Shown here in pieces: positions 1 to 15,000 of a DNA stretch of 64,000 nt (positions within the stretch are counted from its first letter, which is position 1; every line of letters starts with the position of its first letter). Where the stretch lies: contig JAAONU010000001.1 of assembly GCA_012932295.1 (NCBI GenBank), positions 27,876,550 through 27,940,549 on the forward strand, given 5' to 3'. The position numbers and the translations under genes were made by a program. The DNA is from Cyclina sinensis. Taxonomy: Eukaryota; Mollusca; Bivalvia; Venerida; Veneridae. Below the pieces are notes generated by a model. That model was given only the letters and a program-made list of their open reading frames with translations. It did no database searches and had not been told where the DNA came from.

Positions 1-26
1 TGTGGTGTTTGTGCTTTCAAGGTCAG

Positions 27-32
27 ATGTAA
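27..32 (+). promoter_or_regulatory. Start-stop upstream codon pair before the CCZ1 start
   Basis: ATG is followed at once by TAA, 18 bases before the CCZ1 ATG. If the leader includes it, this is a minimal upstream ORF of the kind known to stall or divert initiating ribosomes. Whether the transcript covers it depends on the unseen 5' end. Confidence 0.35.
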
Positions 33-50
33 CTAGTTGAAGAGCAGGTT

Positions 51-3000
51 ATGGCAAAGGGTCAGATTTCACTGAAGAATTTCTTCATATTCAATCCAAC
101 TTATGGACCAAGAGAAGGAGAGGTAATCTACTATGTAACAAATACAGCACACTGGAGTTATAAATTCACCAAGTGAAGTTGCTCAATGTACTACAGAAAA
201 TGCAAGAGTATTTTATACACAAAACCAGTAATAGATGTGAGATAAATGATCATCAGTGTATCAGTTAATTATTTAGATTGTTTTTGGAAAGCCAGTAAGG
301 GTAAGGATACATTTGAATTACATGCTTAGTTGAATATAACAACAGTTTCAGGGTGTATGCTGGAATCTTTGTGTCTGTCCTTCCATCTGTTGCTTGGAAC
401 CTTGTTCTGTCATGTTTGACATACTATATTAAGTTTGTGTCACAAACTAGTCTTTCAGTTTTCCATGCAGGGAATTGAAACTTAGTACATGTTTTCATAA
501 TGAAAAGTAGATTTGCAAGACATACTTTTCATGTGTATCTGTCAAGTCATTCCAGAGTAATATCCCATTGAACTTTGACTTTCTTCAATGAAGATTTGCC
601 TTCATACATGCATATCCTGTCTGGTACTACTCTTTATATTTTCAGTGCACTAAATTTAAACTAGGATCATATTATTCCCAAGACGTGTAAATGCGTAGAA
701 AGTACTTTATGCATGCATCCCTCAAGGCATAAGTTATTTACCATTTGGGTTTGATTGTTTTCAGTGCAGCTTTGCATTGACATATTAAGGTTACAAACTG
801 TTCTTGAAATTTTCAAAGCACTTGAATAAATATCAATTGGCACATACATTTGTATTATCAGTAAAACAGTGTAGATGTGCAAGACGTATTTTTCACATGT
901 ATACATCCTTCCAGAGTCATCTGCCATTGAACTTTGACTTTTTCTTGACATATAAAGTTTGTGTCCCAAACTACTGTTGGTTGTTGGGTAGGTATTCAAA
1001 TATTTAGCATAAAACTGATATGCTTTCATAGCATGTAAAAATGGTTTGCAGAAGAGTATTTTGATGAAAATACATGGTCTGCATTGACTTGTCTTTTAAT
1101 GGTGATCGTAACTTTAAGGATAAAAAAACTTGATGTTGTTTAGTTTGGCAACTAACTGCAAATAATATTGTTGTCTTTCAGGAACATAAAAAGATCCTGT
1201 TTTACTATCCAAAGAACACAGATATAGACACACAAATTAAACATGTTGGTCTGTGTGAAGCTATAGTGACCTTTACACAGTAAGTAAATGGAATATTTGT
1301 TAATACTTCATACTGCATCAGTCCCTCATCAAAACTCCAGTGTTCACAAAGTAGATGAGACCTTTTCAGGCAGTAACAGCAGATTCTTAAGAATTTTACA
1401 TTAGAATGTTAGGAAAGAACATGTGTGGAATCACTTTGGTAAGCTGGCACTGGTTTCAGAAGACCTTGAGAGTGCAGAATTTAAGTAAGAGGAATTAAGT
1501 TTTTTTTGCAGTAAGATTTGTACTGTAGGTAATCATTTGTAAGTTACATGTAGAAGATGGACTGGGATGGAGATATGCAAAGTCTTTGAAAGTAACAAAG
1601 GTCTAAAATTGAGTAGGAAGTTATACAGAATTTTTCCCTGACTAAGATGAGTAACGGGAATCTTTCATTGTGTTTCAGAACTTTTACAGACAAACCATGC
1701 GAGAGTTTACACACACAGAAGACAAGACAGCTGTTTTTCCAGCCAGAAACAGATTTCTGGATGGTCATGGTAATTATATGGGAGTATATTAAAGGCAGCT
1801 TTGTGAATACTATGAACTTTAAGGGAAAAAGTTTGATTAGCTTAGAGGTCAAGGATATGATAATTTTAACATCCAGAATACTAAGAGCAGTATTGTAATG
1901 TTTTCATATTGGCACAGTTATTTGTATGAGGACCATAAAAAATCCGGGATGCATTTTAAAAAATTAATAATTATGGTTGACATTGAATAATCTTTCAGAA
2001 TTTCATTTTTACTGTTATATGTAGTTAACTGTAAGTGAATCATATAACTTATTTAGCTCACCTGAGTATATGATCAAGGTGAGCTATTGGGATCATCCAG
2101 CATCCGGCGTGAGTCGTCAACATTTTGCTTTAAATGACATCTCCACCAAAACTGCAAGGCCATTTTTAACCAAACTTTACAGAAATGTTCTTTATTGCCC
2201 TTTACTCAAGTTGCTTAAATAGTTTTGCTGTATTGCAAAGAAGGGCTTTAAAAGCTAAAAATAGAAAACAATACAAGCAACATCTCTTCCTAAACCACAG
2301 GTCTTTTTGAATCAAATTTCACAGAAATGTCTCTTATATAACCCTCTATTGAAATTGCTCAAAAATTGCACAAAATTTCCCCATAACAAAAAATAGATTT
2401 TCTTCAACAGTTGGCTTCAAATGACATCTTCTCACAAGCCACTAAACCATTTTCCATCAACTTTACAGAAAATTATTTTTATTAATGCTCTTTATTTTGC
2501 CCTTTCTTCAAATTGCTGAAATAGTTCCACTTAAGAGCCACAAGAGCTAAAAAAAGAGAAAAAATTCAAATGACTTTTCCTTCTAAACCCCAAGGTCTTT
2601 TTGTAACAAATTTCACAAAAATATTCTTTATATTATATCTTATGAATTTGCTCAAAAGGTTTTGCTCCATTGCATGTAGTAGCCACCAGAGCTAAAGAAA
2701 GAAAAAAATTATACAAATGACATTTACTTTTTAACCTCATGATCTTTTTTCACCAAATCAAAGATGAATTTTCATAATATGTCTACCTATTTATAAATGC
2801 TGAAATATTTCCACTCCATTGCAAAAACTGCAGCCATAGCTAAAAGTAGGTTTTTGTCAACACTTTACTTTAACTTAAAGTTTAAGTTACATTTCACAAA
2901 CGGCAAGTTCAAATTCTGTCCCTGGGATCAAAATTGGCACCACCCCGTGGATTCTATTTGTATAAAATATAAGATCTTTGAAAATCTTCAATTCAGAAAC

Positions 3001-6000
3001 TGTAATATCGCCTTTGATGTTTGCTGAACAACAGATGTACAACCAAAGTACTCATGTGAACGATCCAGGGCTGTCAGGGCCCTCTTAGTTCTATTTCATT
3101 ATTCCATTTTTTCTTCTCTTATTTTTTTCACGCAAAAATCAGTCACTTAATTTTTCCTGATATACTAATGTTCACAGTAGAAAGAAGTTAGCCGACTAAG
3201 AAACAATGCAGACTGGGCATCTTTAGCAGAGGTCACCAAGTTAAAGACAATTGCCATCAACAATGTTAAGGCTAATTTCTAATCAGCCTTTTCACTTTAC
3301 AGACAGTTGCTGTGCCATATAGTGAGAAGACAAAAGATGGTCAAGTGTATCTGGAATATCATGAGGATGATGTTCAAGACCCTGTGATGGAGACTGTAGT
3401 TAGACAAGCATATAGAATGTTTACTGTATGTATTTCAAAGAAAATTCCAAAAATTGTATTGAAAAAAAATACTCTTTCAGATATGAAAAAATGTGTTATG
3501 TATCATTCCATAGTACTATACCAGTCATACTTATGATGTTGCTGCTGCATTTAAAACCAACAAAGAAAAGCAAACAAAAAGAGTGTGCAGAAATGTATGT
3601 ATTTCAGTCACCATTTCAAGAGAAGAAGTAAAGTCAAACTACTCATTTTCTCATTGCTGTGTGTTTTAATTCACAGCCCACTCCCTGACCTTGTCTTTAG
3701 TATTAATCATTAGCTAAAACTTTCTACAATGTATTGTTACCTAGGAAATGACTATAAAGTTTTATTTCATAACTGAGACTGAAATATTGCTTTTTGATAC
3801 GTACTTGTATTTCAGTTGTTCAATGGTTCTATTTGTTACCTGCTGGAAAAGGTGAATGGAGAGACAAAGTCTTTGAAACAAAGACTGGACCATTTCTTCT
3901 CCAGGGTAATGACATGGTATTTGTTTAAAATGTGTATACGATTTTCAGTGAAAATTAGCAGCCTTTCATTATTTCTTGGCAAAAATTTCCTACAGATAGA
4001 TTGTTCATCATTTTAAAAGTGAAAATTAGCAGCTTTGATTATTGCTGGACAAAAATTTCCTACAGATAGATTGGTCATCATTTTAAAAGTGAAAATTAGC
4101 AGCCTTTTGTTATTGCTGGACAAAAATTTCCTAAGATAGATTGGTCATCATTTTAAAAGTGAAAATTAGCAGCCTTTCGTTATTGCTGGACAAAAATTTC
4201 CCACAGATTGATTGGTCATCATTAGCTTACCTGAGCATTATGACAAAATTTACATCGAAATTAAGAGAGAAATGGGAGTTTTTGCATCAACATTTATTGT
4301 GCATTTGAAGAAACCATTAGAAATTGTTGTCTTATGGACTTCTATCAAGTTTGTTCAAATTATGCCTCTTGTATCAAGATGGGACCAGCCCTGGGTCCTA
4401 TGTGTGTAAAATATCTAATCTTTTAAAATCTTCTTGATAGTAACCATTGGTTTTAAACCTTAGATTTTTTGCTTGAATCATCATCAGGTAGAAGTCCTTC
4501 ACAAAGATTGTTCAGATTATGCCCTTTGGAGTCATTAATGGCCCTGCCCAGGGGTATATTGTTTTTACATATGCTTATATAAGGAAGACTAGCAATTTTT
4601 TTTCGAAACAGTATGCCTTAGAGCTGGTTTGTAGCATTATCTGGTGGACCTCTACAAAAATCACATTAATATGTCTCTGGGGTCAGAATTGACCCCTATC
4701 CAGGAGTTACGTGATTTTACACAGACATATTTAGGGAAAACATGAAAAAATCTTCTTGTCAGATACCATAATTCCTAGAGTTAAAAAAAAATTATTTGTA
4801 CCCTTGTCTAATGATCCTGACAAGTTTATTCAAATCATGGCCCCTGGATGAAAAATTGGCCTTGCCCCAGGGGTTTACATAGAGTTATATAGTAAAAAGT
4901 TTTTAAAGATCTTCTTGTCTGAAAACACAAGACCTGAGCTTAAAAATAATGTTTCTAGTATTATCTGTGGACCTCTACCAAAATATTACCAGTCATTTCA
5001 TTGGGGTCAGAACGGACCTGCCCCTGGGGTCACTTCATCTCACATAGAAAAAACATTTTAAAAATCTTGTCAGAAACGATAAGGCTTTTAGTTAAGATAT
5101 TTGCTGTGTGGCATTGTATAGTGGACCTCTAGCAGGTTATTACAAGTCATAGTCCCAAGGTCAAAATTGGTCGGTCCAAGGGGTCACTTAGTTTTACATG
5201 AAAAAAATTCTGATAATGTTAAAGGCCTAAAAATTTTTTAAAGATATCATTATATGAATGAAAAAACTAAGACAGTATGTGTAAGAGAAATATACCTCTG
5301 ATAATGATAATAGATTAAAAGTATAGAAGATAGCTTTGAAATAGGACAATACAGCTGTTTTCCTGTGTTATGTTTAATCTATCATAGACTGAACTGAAGA
5401 GGAAAGATAAACGGTTCTGTAAAACTGAGAGGCATTAAAATCTTTCACTTTTTTTTACAGTATCTTCTAACCCTGCGGTTAGGTCAGAGTGATTTATTAG
5501 ATGTATTTAGTGGTATATCATTTCTGCCTTTGGATAAGAACACATATCTACAGGTGCAGTGTTTCATCAATGTACTAGAGTCTACCTTCCCAGCAGTGAA
5601 ATATACAGCATTCCTATACAATGACCAGCTAGTGTGGTAATTATGAATCTTAGTTATTATTTGGTTACTTTGGTTTTACTCATTCAGGCTAATTCATATT
5701 CAGAATTCACTCTTTCCCTACATTGATCCTTCTTTTCCTTTTTTTTTTTTGCAAGGGTCCTGCAATTATCTGGTATTGATTGATTTTGACAAAGTTTGAT
5801 TCGGACTGCAATATTTATTTACAAGTACTGATTAGTTTGAGGAGTGTACATATTTACATTAAGATTGTTTTTTTCGGTTTATCAATCAATCATCAACTTA
5901 TTACTGCCAACAATCAATTCTGACTATACTAGGCAGGCAAGTTCTTGCAACTTACTGCTTCCTGGGTTCAAACCAGTACTTGTGCCAAAAGTGAGGAATG

Positions 6001-9000
6001 TGGAATGTCACTGGAGACTCACCACTGGTGGGATTTGAACCAGCAACCTCCGGATCGGGAGTCTGGCGCTCTAACCCCTCGACCACTGCTCCTCCACTGT
6101 TTATTATTAGTATTTCTCTTCCAAACTGAAAATATCACGTATAAACCTTACTGCTAGAAGTCTTTCAGTATCTGTATTTTTTTGTCATTGAATCATCATG
6201 GATCTTTTTGATGTGCTCTTTTGAAGGTCAGGTTTAGAGCAAGATGACATGAGAATCATGTACAAGTACTTGACAACCAGCCTCTTCCCAGCATATCTAG
6301 AACTAGAACTACAGTCTAGTGGCCAGCAACACAGTAACTCATCTTCAATAGCCCGAAATATGTCTTTGCCAAATTTAGGAACTGTTCATTTTGGAAAGTA
6401 AGATATTCAGAAATTGTTTACACTTTTTGTTTGAAGTTTTAACTTTAAGCTCACCTGAGCACTAAGTGCCGATGGTGAGGTATTGTGATTGGATTTTGTC
6501 CAGCAGCTTTTCGTTTGTTGTCAGCTTTTCAGTTAAACATTGTCCTCCTCCTTAACAGCTGGATTGAAGTTGACGAAACTTTATATGGATATTACTGCGG
6601 AGGTGTTTTACCAAAGTTGTTCAAAAAATTGAATTCAATAAAGAACTCTGGTTGTTGTGGCAACAACAGTGAGAAACTTTAAAAATCTTCTTGTCCAGAA
6701 CCACAAGTTACAGACCTAAGATATTGAAGATGTGGCATTGACTAAACCACTACCAAAATTTTTCAAATAATGGCCCCTGGGTAAAAATTGGCCCTGGCCC
6801 AGGAATTACATAATTTACATAGACTTAAATAGGAAAATCTCCCTGCCAGGGAGTCTCCAAAACACTGTTTTCTATTAATATTTAAATACGATGGGGTCGG
6901 AAATATATGACAAACATAATTTATCCGAGATTTTCACTCGCTGCTTCATGTTTAATGAACTAAATATTTGCTGAAATGAGAGACATTGCTGATAATAAAT
7001 TATCTCCCTTACTCAGATAACATCAGAGGTAATCCAAATTGCACTTTGGTCCTTTCAGTTGGAATCCTCTGACTTTATCCTTGTTTCTCTTTGTGATAGT
7101 CTTGACTTTCAGTTGTGAAAATTGTCACTTACATATTAAATAAAAAGTTAGGAATATAAAAAAACAAACTTTATGTGCCTACAAAACATATTTTTAAACT
7201 AAATGTTTAATCCGACTACTATTGTTGCAAATAATAAGGTGTAATTATCACCATACCATAAAGGAAAACAGCGATGAAAGCAGAGGAATCCAAATGAAAG
7301 GACCAAGTTGATATTAGAGAGTATTCAGGGTAGATAATCCACTGATGTCCCCCATTGGTTTCCTTCAATTTTCTAAATCTACTTGACTTTTCTCACAAAT
7401 AAATCAGAGAATTGAAACAAAATAAAATGAAGCCAGGGAGTTTTTGGCGACAATTTCGCCCAGGTTGCCCGCTCGAGTCCTGCTCTGATCATGAAGGATT
7501 CCATTTTTTCATATTCTGGTGACAATTCCGGCATTTTACATTTTTCTGACTGCATTTTTGTTACATGCATACATGTTTGTTTGCAATGAAAAGGTGATCA
7601 GAACATTTCATATTTCTAACTAAATCGTATATGATTGTTTTTTTGTTTTTTTTAAATTTCTCTTGATTTTCTCGTAACAGCAATTAGAGTTTTAATGATA
7701 TGGGCGGTACTGACAACATACTGAAGATGTTTTAACACCTTTAATCTTTACAACGACCGTATTTATAGGTATCGCAGTTTGCTTAATCCCATGTACATCA
7801 CACAGTGTCAATTGGTTGACTGGTGTCAACTGAATAAACAATCAAGCTACGCACATAATTAGGCGTGTGCAGATCAATCATATATCAATCAATTTAACAC
7901 ATTAATGAGCAGTGGGCGGGGCAGAATTAAACTAGGCCAATGCAAAAGGCGAATGGGCGGTCCTTAAAGGGAATAAGGGTTCTGGAGGAGGGGCAGCGTG
8001 GTGCTCAACATTGGGCAAAGGGGCGCTGGCAAATAGGGTCGTGGCGCCGCGCCCCGCTAACACGCTCTAGATTATTCCTTATCCCTGGTAAGAACTGCAA
8101 CTCACAGAGGTAAGATATTTGGTATAAAGAATTGTCTAGTAGACCTCTACAGAAATTGTTCAAATATTGGCCCTTAGGTCAATAACTGTCAATAAGGGAC
8201 ACATGTTTTATAAAGAAAAAACTTTGAAAATCATCTTTTCAAGATCAGCAAGTCATAGAGCTTAAAGATATATATCTGTCGTCGTGCTTCTTGCATCATC
8301 AGCAATTACTTATAACAACATCTCCTCTGAAGCTGATTAATGGATTTAGACCAAACTTCACAGGAATAATCCTTGGGTGGTCCCCTATCAGTATTGTTGA
8401 AATGGTTTCGGTCGGTTGCATAAGTAGGTCACAGGGCCAAGAAAGGCGTTTCAAAAATGCAAATTTTAAAAAATCTTCTCGTCTAAAACTACAGGGCCCA
8501 GAGCTTTGACATGTGGTATGTAATATCATGAAGGGGTCCTATAATTATGCCTCTGGGGTGAAAATTGGCCCCACCCTGGGTGTCATGGTTTTTCCGTATA
8601 TGTATATAGTAAAAACTGAAAAAATCTTTTTCTCTGAAACCCCAAGGGCTAGAGCTTAGCATTTGGCATGAAACATCATCTAGTGGAACTCCACCAAGAT
8701 TGTTCCATTATGGCCCTAGGGACTAAATTGACTCCACCCTGGGGGTGGTTGGTTTTCCTTATGTGTATATTATAAAACCTTCAAATATCTTCTGTTCTGA
8801 AACCTCAGGGGTTGGGCTTAGATATTTGGCATGAAACATTGTCTTGTGGACCTCTACCAAGATTGTTCAAATTATGGCTGTTGGGTCAACATTGGCCCTG
8901 CCGGGGGTGGGGGTGGGGGTCATGGGTTTTCCTTATGTATATAGTTAAACCTTCAAAAATCTTCTTCTCTGAAACACTAAGGCCTGGAGATTAAATTTTT

Positions 9001-12000
9001 GGCATGAAACATTGTCTAGTTGACCTTTACCAAGATTGTTCAAATTATCACTCTGGGGTTAAGATTTGCTGAGGGGGTGGTGGTCATGGCTTTTCCCAAT
9101 ATGTATATAATAAAAACTTAAAAAATCTTCTTCTCAGAAACCACAAGGGCTACAGTTAAGATATTTGGCATGAAACATTGTCTAGTGGACCTCTAACAAG
9201 ATTGTTCAAATTATGGTCCTGGATTCACTATTGACCCAGCAAAGGGGTCACATAAATATGACAAAACCAACATTTTCAATACTTCAAGTATGACCTTAAC
9301 CTTAAAATTGCACTGTAAAGGTCAAGTTATTTTATTTTTAGCTCACCTGAGCCTTTGGCTCATGGTGGGCTATTGTGACTGGTCTTTGTCAGTCGTCTGT
9401 CAACAATTTCATTCAAACGACATCTCCTCTGAAACTTTTGGGCCAGATTTGATGAAACTTGCCTGGGATGTTCCTTGCATGAAGCTCTACCAAAGTTGTT
9501 CAAAGAATTCAATTCCATCAAGAACTCTGGTTGCTATGGCAACTTAAAGGAAAAACTTTGAAAATCTTCTTGTCTGAAACTACACAGTCCTGAGCCTTAA
9601 GATTTGGTAAGCAGCATTGTCTAGTAGACTTCTATCAAGTTTATTCAAATTATGCCCCTGGGGTCAAATTTGGTCCCATCCCGGGGGTCAGTGGATTTTA
9701 CATAGGCTTATAAAGTGAAACTTTAAAAATCTTCTTGTCTGAAACCACAAGGCCCTGAGCCTTAAGATTTTGTACGTAGCATTGTCATGTGGACCTCTAC
9801 CAAATTTGTTCAAATTATACCTCTGGGGTTAAATTTGGCCCCTACCCAGGGGTCATTTGATTTTACAAAGGCTTATATAGTAAAACTTTAAAAATCTTCT
9901 TGTCTGAAACCACAAGGCCCTGAGATCTAAGATTTGGTATGAAACAAGCTTTATCAAGCTTTTTCGAATGATTAGATTAGGTTAAAGGTCACCGAGGCTA
10001 AAAATTGGTTTATTTTTTACTGTACCTCATAGAGCCTTCATTTAAAGACCAATATCTTTGATATTCGGTATATGGGATCCTTGCATGGACCTCTACCCAT
10101 GGGTAGGGTTTTAGGTCACTGGGTCAAAGTCACCATAGCTTATGATAGATATTTGTACTTTCTGTCATAGAGCCTTTATTTATTGACTGATATTTTACAT
10201 ATTTACATATTTGTATTTACATTACCGGTACTTACTTTTTTTCAATTAAAACATGAAATACTGCTTAACTGCAAACTTACAGCCAAAATACTCAGGTGAG
10301 CGATCTATGGCCATCATGGCCCTCTTGTTCTTAAATTGTCATAACTTTGTCATTTATTTACTGATTTGATTCATACTTAGACAAAACAACACTTATGACA
10401 AAACTGAAATGTTAAATTATTTAAGTTTGACATTGATCTTTATTTTACATTGACCTTCAAGGTCAAATTATTGAATATTGCTCAAATTGACCACAACACC
10501 TATTACAAAGACATTGTTTGGAATTTTCCCTGCCTGGTTTTGTATGGGTACAGTTTCACTTTTCAGCTGGTCTAGCAGAAGACTTACTTTACTAATATGG
10601 TTTGTTTCTATTTTTATCAAGTTAACTTAGAGTTGCCACCTTTTGTCATCAGTATTATATGATTTTAGCAACATTCTTCCTTAACACCCATGCACCCAGA
10701 TTCAGTCTTAGCACTGGTGGGGGTATGAATTGCATTCAGTGATAGCTGTAGTTTTGCACATACTTTTTAACATTTATATCATTGGATAAACTTACCTCGA
10801 TTCCTACATTGGCCTTGCAGTTTGAACTGTTGATATTCAGGTGAGGGATATAGTGCCATCATAGCCCTCTTGTCCTATCTATACTCTTGTGATAGTATAT
10901 ATTTCTGCTATCCACTCTATTTCAGGTTTATAACTGGTCCACCGAATGTTCAAGATGAATCAAACATGGGAAAGATTCCACGACTGTACATAAACACAGA
11001 GTTTGAAAATGAAGAATGTTTCCTGATCGTGTACAGAGCCCATAGTGCCAGTGTGTGTTTACTCCTAAACTGTAAGTCTTTAGATGATATTAACAACAGT
11101 TAGTTTAGTGCAAGCACTCTTTTATTTGATTATTATACCCCCACCCACTTTGTCAGCAAGTTGGGCGGTTGGTCGTTCTGTTGCAGAAATCTTGTAATGC
11201 AAACTAATTTCAGATTTTAAGGACTAACATTTTGAAACTTGGTATGTATGTTCACCATAACTGTAGATATGCATGACACATTTTGCATTCAAGCCAACGT
11301 CTGTAGCAGGCCTGGTCTGTAGATGTGTGTGTTTCATTTTTTATGCCCGCCAATGGGTGCTCTGTCCTTTTACAGCCTTACAGCTACCTAACTTCTTCTA
11401 CATTTCTAGGACTATCAGTTTGAAACTTGGTTTGCATGATCACTGATAAGTTTTGATGTGTGTGATGCATTTTTCGGAAATCTGTGCCAGGCCAATGCAT
11501 GCTTTGCAGGCCAATGTCTGCTCTGAAGTATTATGGTCTGTCATAGTAAAATCTTTGACCTTAAGTATGTCAACAGTTTTAAGACTGTCTATTTGAAACT
11601 TGGTGTTCATGTTCACTAATAGTAGATGTGCATGATGTATTTTTCATGCATGCCAATGCTTGCTCTGTGGTTTGATGGCCCATCATAACAAAATTTTGAT
11701 GAAAACTTCCTCAGCATTTCGAGGACTACTGATTTCAACTTAATGCATGTACACTAATAAGTGTAGATGTCAGTGACATGTTTTTCATGTGTGTCAATGC
11801 ATTTTCTGTGGTTTAACAGCCTGTTGTAGCAAAATCTTGTAACACCAATACTTCCACATTTCTAGGAGGATCTGTCTGAAACTTGATATGCAAGATCATC
11901 AATAACTGTAGATGATTGTGCATGACACATTCTATAAAAAACTCCTTTGACAAGGTAGTATTGTGAAGGTGTTGTCACATTCAGTAATAACTGTTGTTCA

Positions 12001-15000
12001 GAAAATCAGGAGGGCTATTACAGTCATCTTTGAGTCATCATTTGCTGTGCCTTTTGGTCAAATATCTGCATACAGACATTATCAGATTTTTTTCAGTCTT
12101 CTGTATAAAAACTTATGTGAAGTCAAAAGAAACCCAGGATGGGGCCATTAATGACCAAGGGGAATTATTTGAACAATCTTTGTAGAGGACCTCTAGTTGA
12201 ACCCCCATGCAAAATATCTAAACCCTGTGTTTAGTAGTTAAAGACAAGAATTTTAAAAAATTTGTCACTAAATAAATTTAGGTAAAATCAAGCGACCCTG
12301 GCGGTAGGGTTATTAATGACCCCAGCAGGATAAATTGAAAAATCTTGCTTGATGAGTGGGGCGGGGTGGGGCCATACTTAACCCCAAGGGAATTATTTAA
12401 ACAATCTTGTTTGCGATGTTACTGATACAAATATTTTTACCAAGTTTCATGACAATTGGAGCAAAAATGTATCCTGTAGGATGTTTATAAGGATTTTCTT
12501 TGATTTAGCCTAGTTTTCATTTCTATGTGACCAATATTTCACCTTGATGAGATCTCATATAGACAAACATTCTAAGTTTCATGAAATTGGAGCAAATTGT
12601 GGCCTTCAGAGTGTTAACAAGGTTTTTCTTTGAATTGACCTTGTGTCCTAATTTTTAGTCCTACATGACCAATATTCAATCTTGACCAAGATCTCATAGA
12701 ACCAAACATTCTTACTTAGTTTCATGACAGTTAGGGCAAAAAAGTGGCCTTTAGAGTGTTAACAACCGAGTTGTTGACAACAGAAGGACGAGGGACAGAC
12801 AACAGACAGCCATCAATCTTCAAAGCTCAAATGAGCACTACGTGCTCAGATGAGCTAAAAAGTCACCAGTGATCACAAAAACTATTGAATGAAGTCACCT
12901 AGAGTAACCAATATAAGTTAAAAATGACAAAAAACAACATTTTTGATAATTGCTATCTCACCAAAGCTGTATTTTAGAGTTTATGAGCAGAATTAGTTTT
13001 ATTGTTTTATAGAGGTAACAAGTTGTACAATTTATTTATAATTTAATTTTATAGCCACTACCGTAGTGAACATAGACCTGTGTAAGAAACTAGACAGTTT
13101 TCTGGGACAGCAGTTGTCTACCCTGGCTTCAGAGATTGGAGAACAGTATTCATCAAAGAAACAATTGCCAGCGTAAGTTATGAATAATTCAATTTAATTA
13201 CATTTTCTATTAGATTTTTCTTGTATAAATCCTATTGGTATAATAAAAACTGAGCCTTTTTTTTTAAAGAACTTAAGATTTGTATGTAAATCTCAGGCCA
13301 ATTTCTTCTGTTTCCATCATAAATTGATTTAAGACATATAAAATCATAGAACTAATAATGTCAGTGGCTTCAAAAGTCCAAGATATCAAATTTATTTTTC
13401 AACTAATCTCACAGAAGTTAATGAGTTGAAGATTGTCAGATACGTGTAGATTATCTCTTGAAAAGTTTCTTATGAAAGATGTACAGGTTTTGCCCAACAA
13501 CAAATGTAACCTGCCCAACTGTAAAATGATAAGCAAACCTTATTTAATTTTACAATTCATAATACAAGGATCATGAATGATGTCATGAGCAGGTGTAGTG
13601 ATATAAAAATCAAGTGCTAGCTCAACAAGAGTGCCACAGAAATATTCATTGGGAAAAAACAACACAGTTAAAAATGATATATAACTCATAACAGCAAGCG
13701 TCTTTGCTGTAATCGAGCACATGAGTATATCTTTGAAAGAAATTGTAAATTTCTGTTAAAGTCATGTTTGGTTAAGATATCATCTCTAACCCTGTTTCGA
13801 ACTAAATGACAGCTAGGAAGCACTAGACTTGGCATCCATCCTAGGAAAAAGAACCTTTGTACAGATAGAATGCTTGCTATATTTGAATTTTATTGTTTTC
13901 AGATCAGAACCCATTTTCAAGTACATTTATTTCAATCATATGAACCTTGCTCAGAAGACAACTGTTCATGTTGATAACAAAAAGTCATCTGGTGTCTTTA
14001 TCACCCAGGACACACTTAAACTGCTCTGTGATATTAGCTCAGATTTACAAAGGTAAAAACCCTCAACTGTTGAATATGAGCTCATCTTGTCAAAGGAAAC
14101 AGTTCACTTTACTTTATATAAATGCAGTTCCCATTGTTATTTATCATGCTCATCTCACTTTGAGAATGAAACTTGATTAACCTGCTTATAGAAAATAAAA
14201 TTCTGTCAATAGGGAACTTAACGTTTATAAAGAATGTTTTGAAACTCAATGAAATTTTTGTAGTTTATGAAAATTTTCTTCTGTTTATGGGACTGAACAG
14301 ACAGATATTAATATTATCGCAGGTAAGATAGATTAAACTGCGGTGTGATATATACAGAATAGCTGCTACAAATACTATTCTCTCACAAATTTCTTTGTGA
14401 AAATTCATTCTGAGTAAAGCATGACCATATCAGTTAGGTTGCACATAGGTGTTTCTGATTGCTCAAGAGGAAAGGTATCACTTATTATTAAAGTAAATTC
14501 TGCCATGTGGTAAAAGGATTCCTGTGTAAATTAAAATTAATTAAGACTCATGTTCATTTGTAATTTTGATTATAAATCATATCTCGTCTCATTTTTCTCC
14601 AAATTGTAATTTATTACAGAAATCAGCAAGATGGTGAAACCTTTGTAAAAACTATGTCAGATTGCTGGGTTGTTGGCAAGAAGTCTGATCAGCGAGAAAT
14701 GGTTGTAGTTATAAACCAGAAAAACTTAAATCTCATTGAAGTTAATGGTTTGTATATCACTTTATATCTTGGTATAAGTTTTAATGAGGCACATGTTTAT
14801 TAATGACTATTTTAGCTAGTTTTATGACTAAAAGATCCAGTCACTCAAAGTTCTAATATAATGTTAAACTATTAGATGCATAAATTAATGTTAGAGAAGT
14901 TTTCATTTAAAATTTTTCAACTTAGTAGTTATTAATTTCATTTTTCAGAGTCAGTAAGTACTAAAATCTCTTTCAAGTTGAACAGCAATATCAAACATTG

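Noticed and set aside
6001..6096. tRNA gene on the minus strand
   Set aside because: Box A and box B are present but the cloverleaf does not close, and the flanking tail repeats at 41.7 kb, so it is a SINE.
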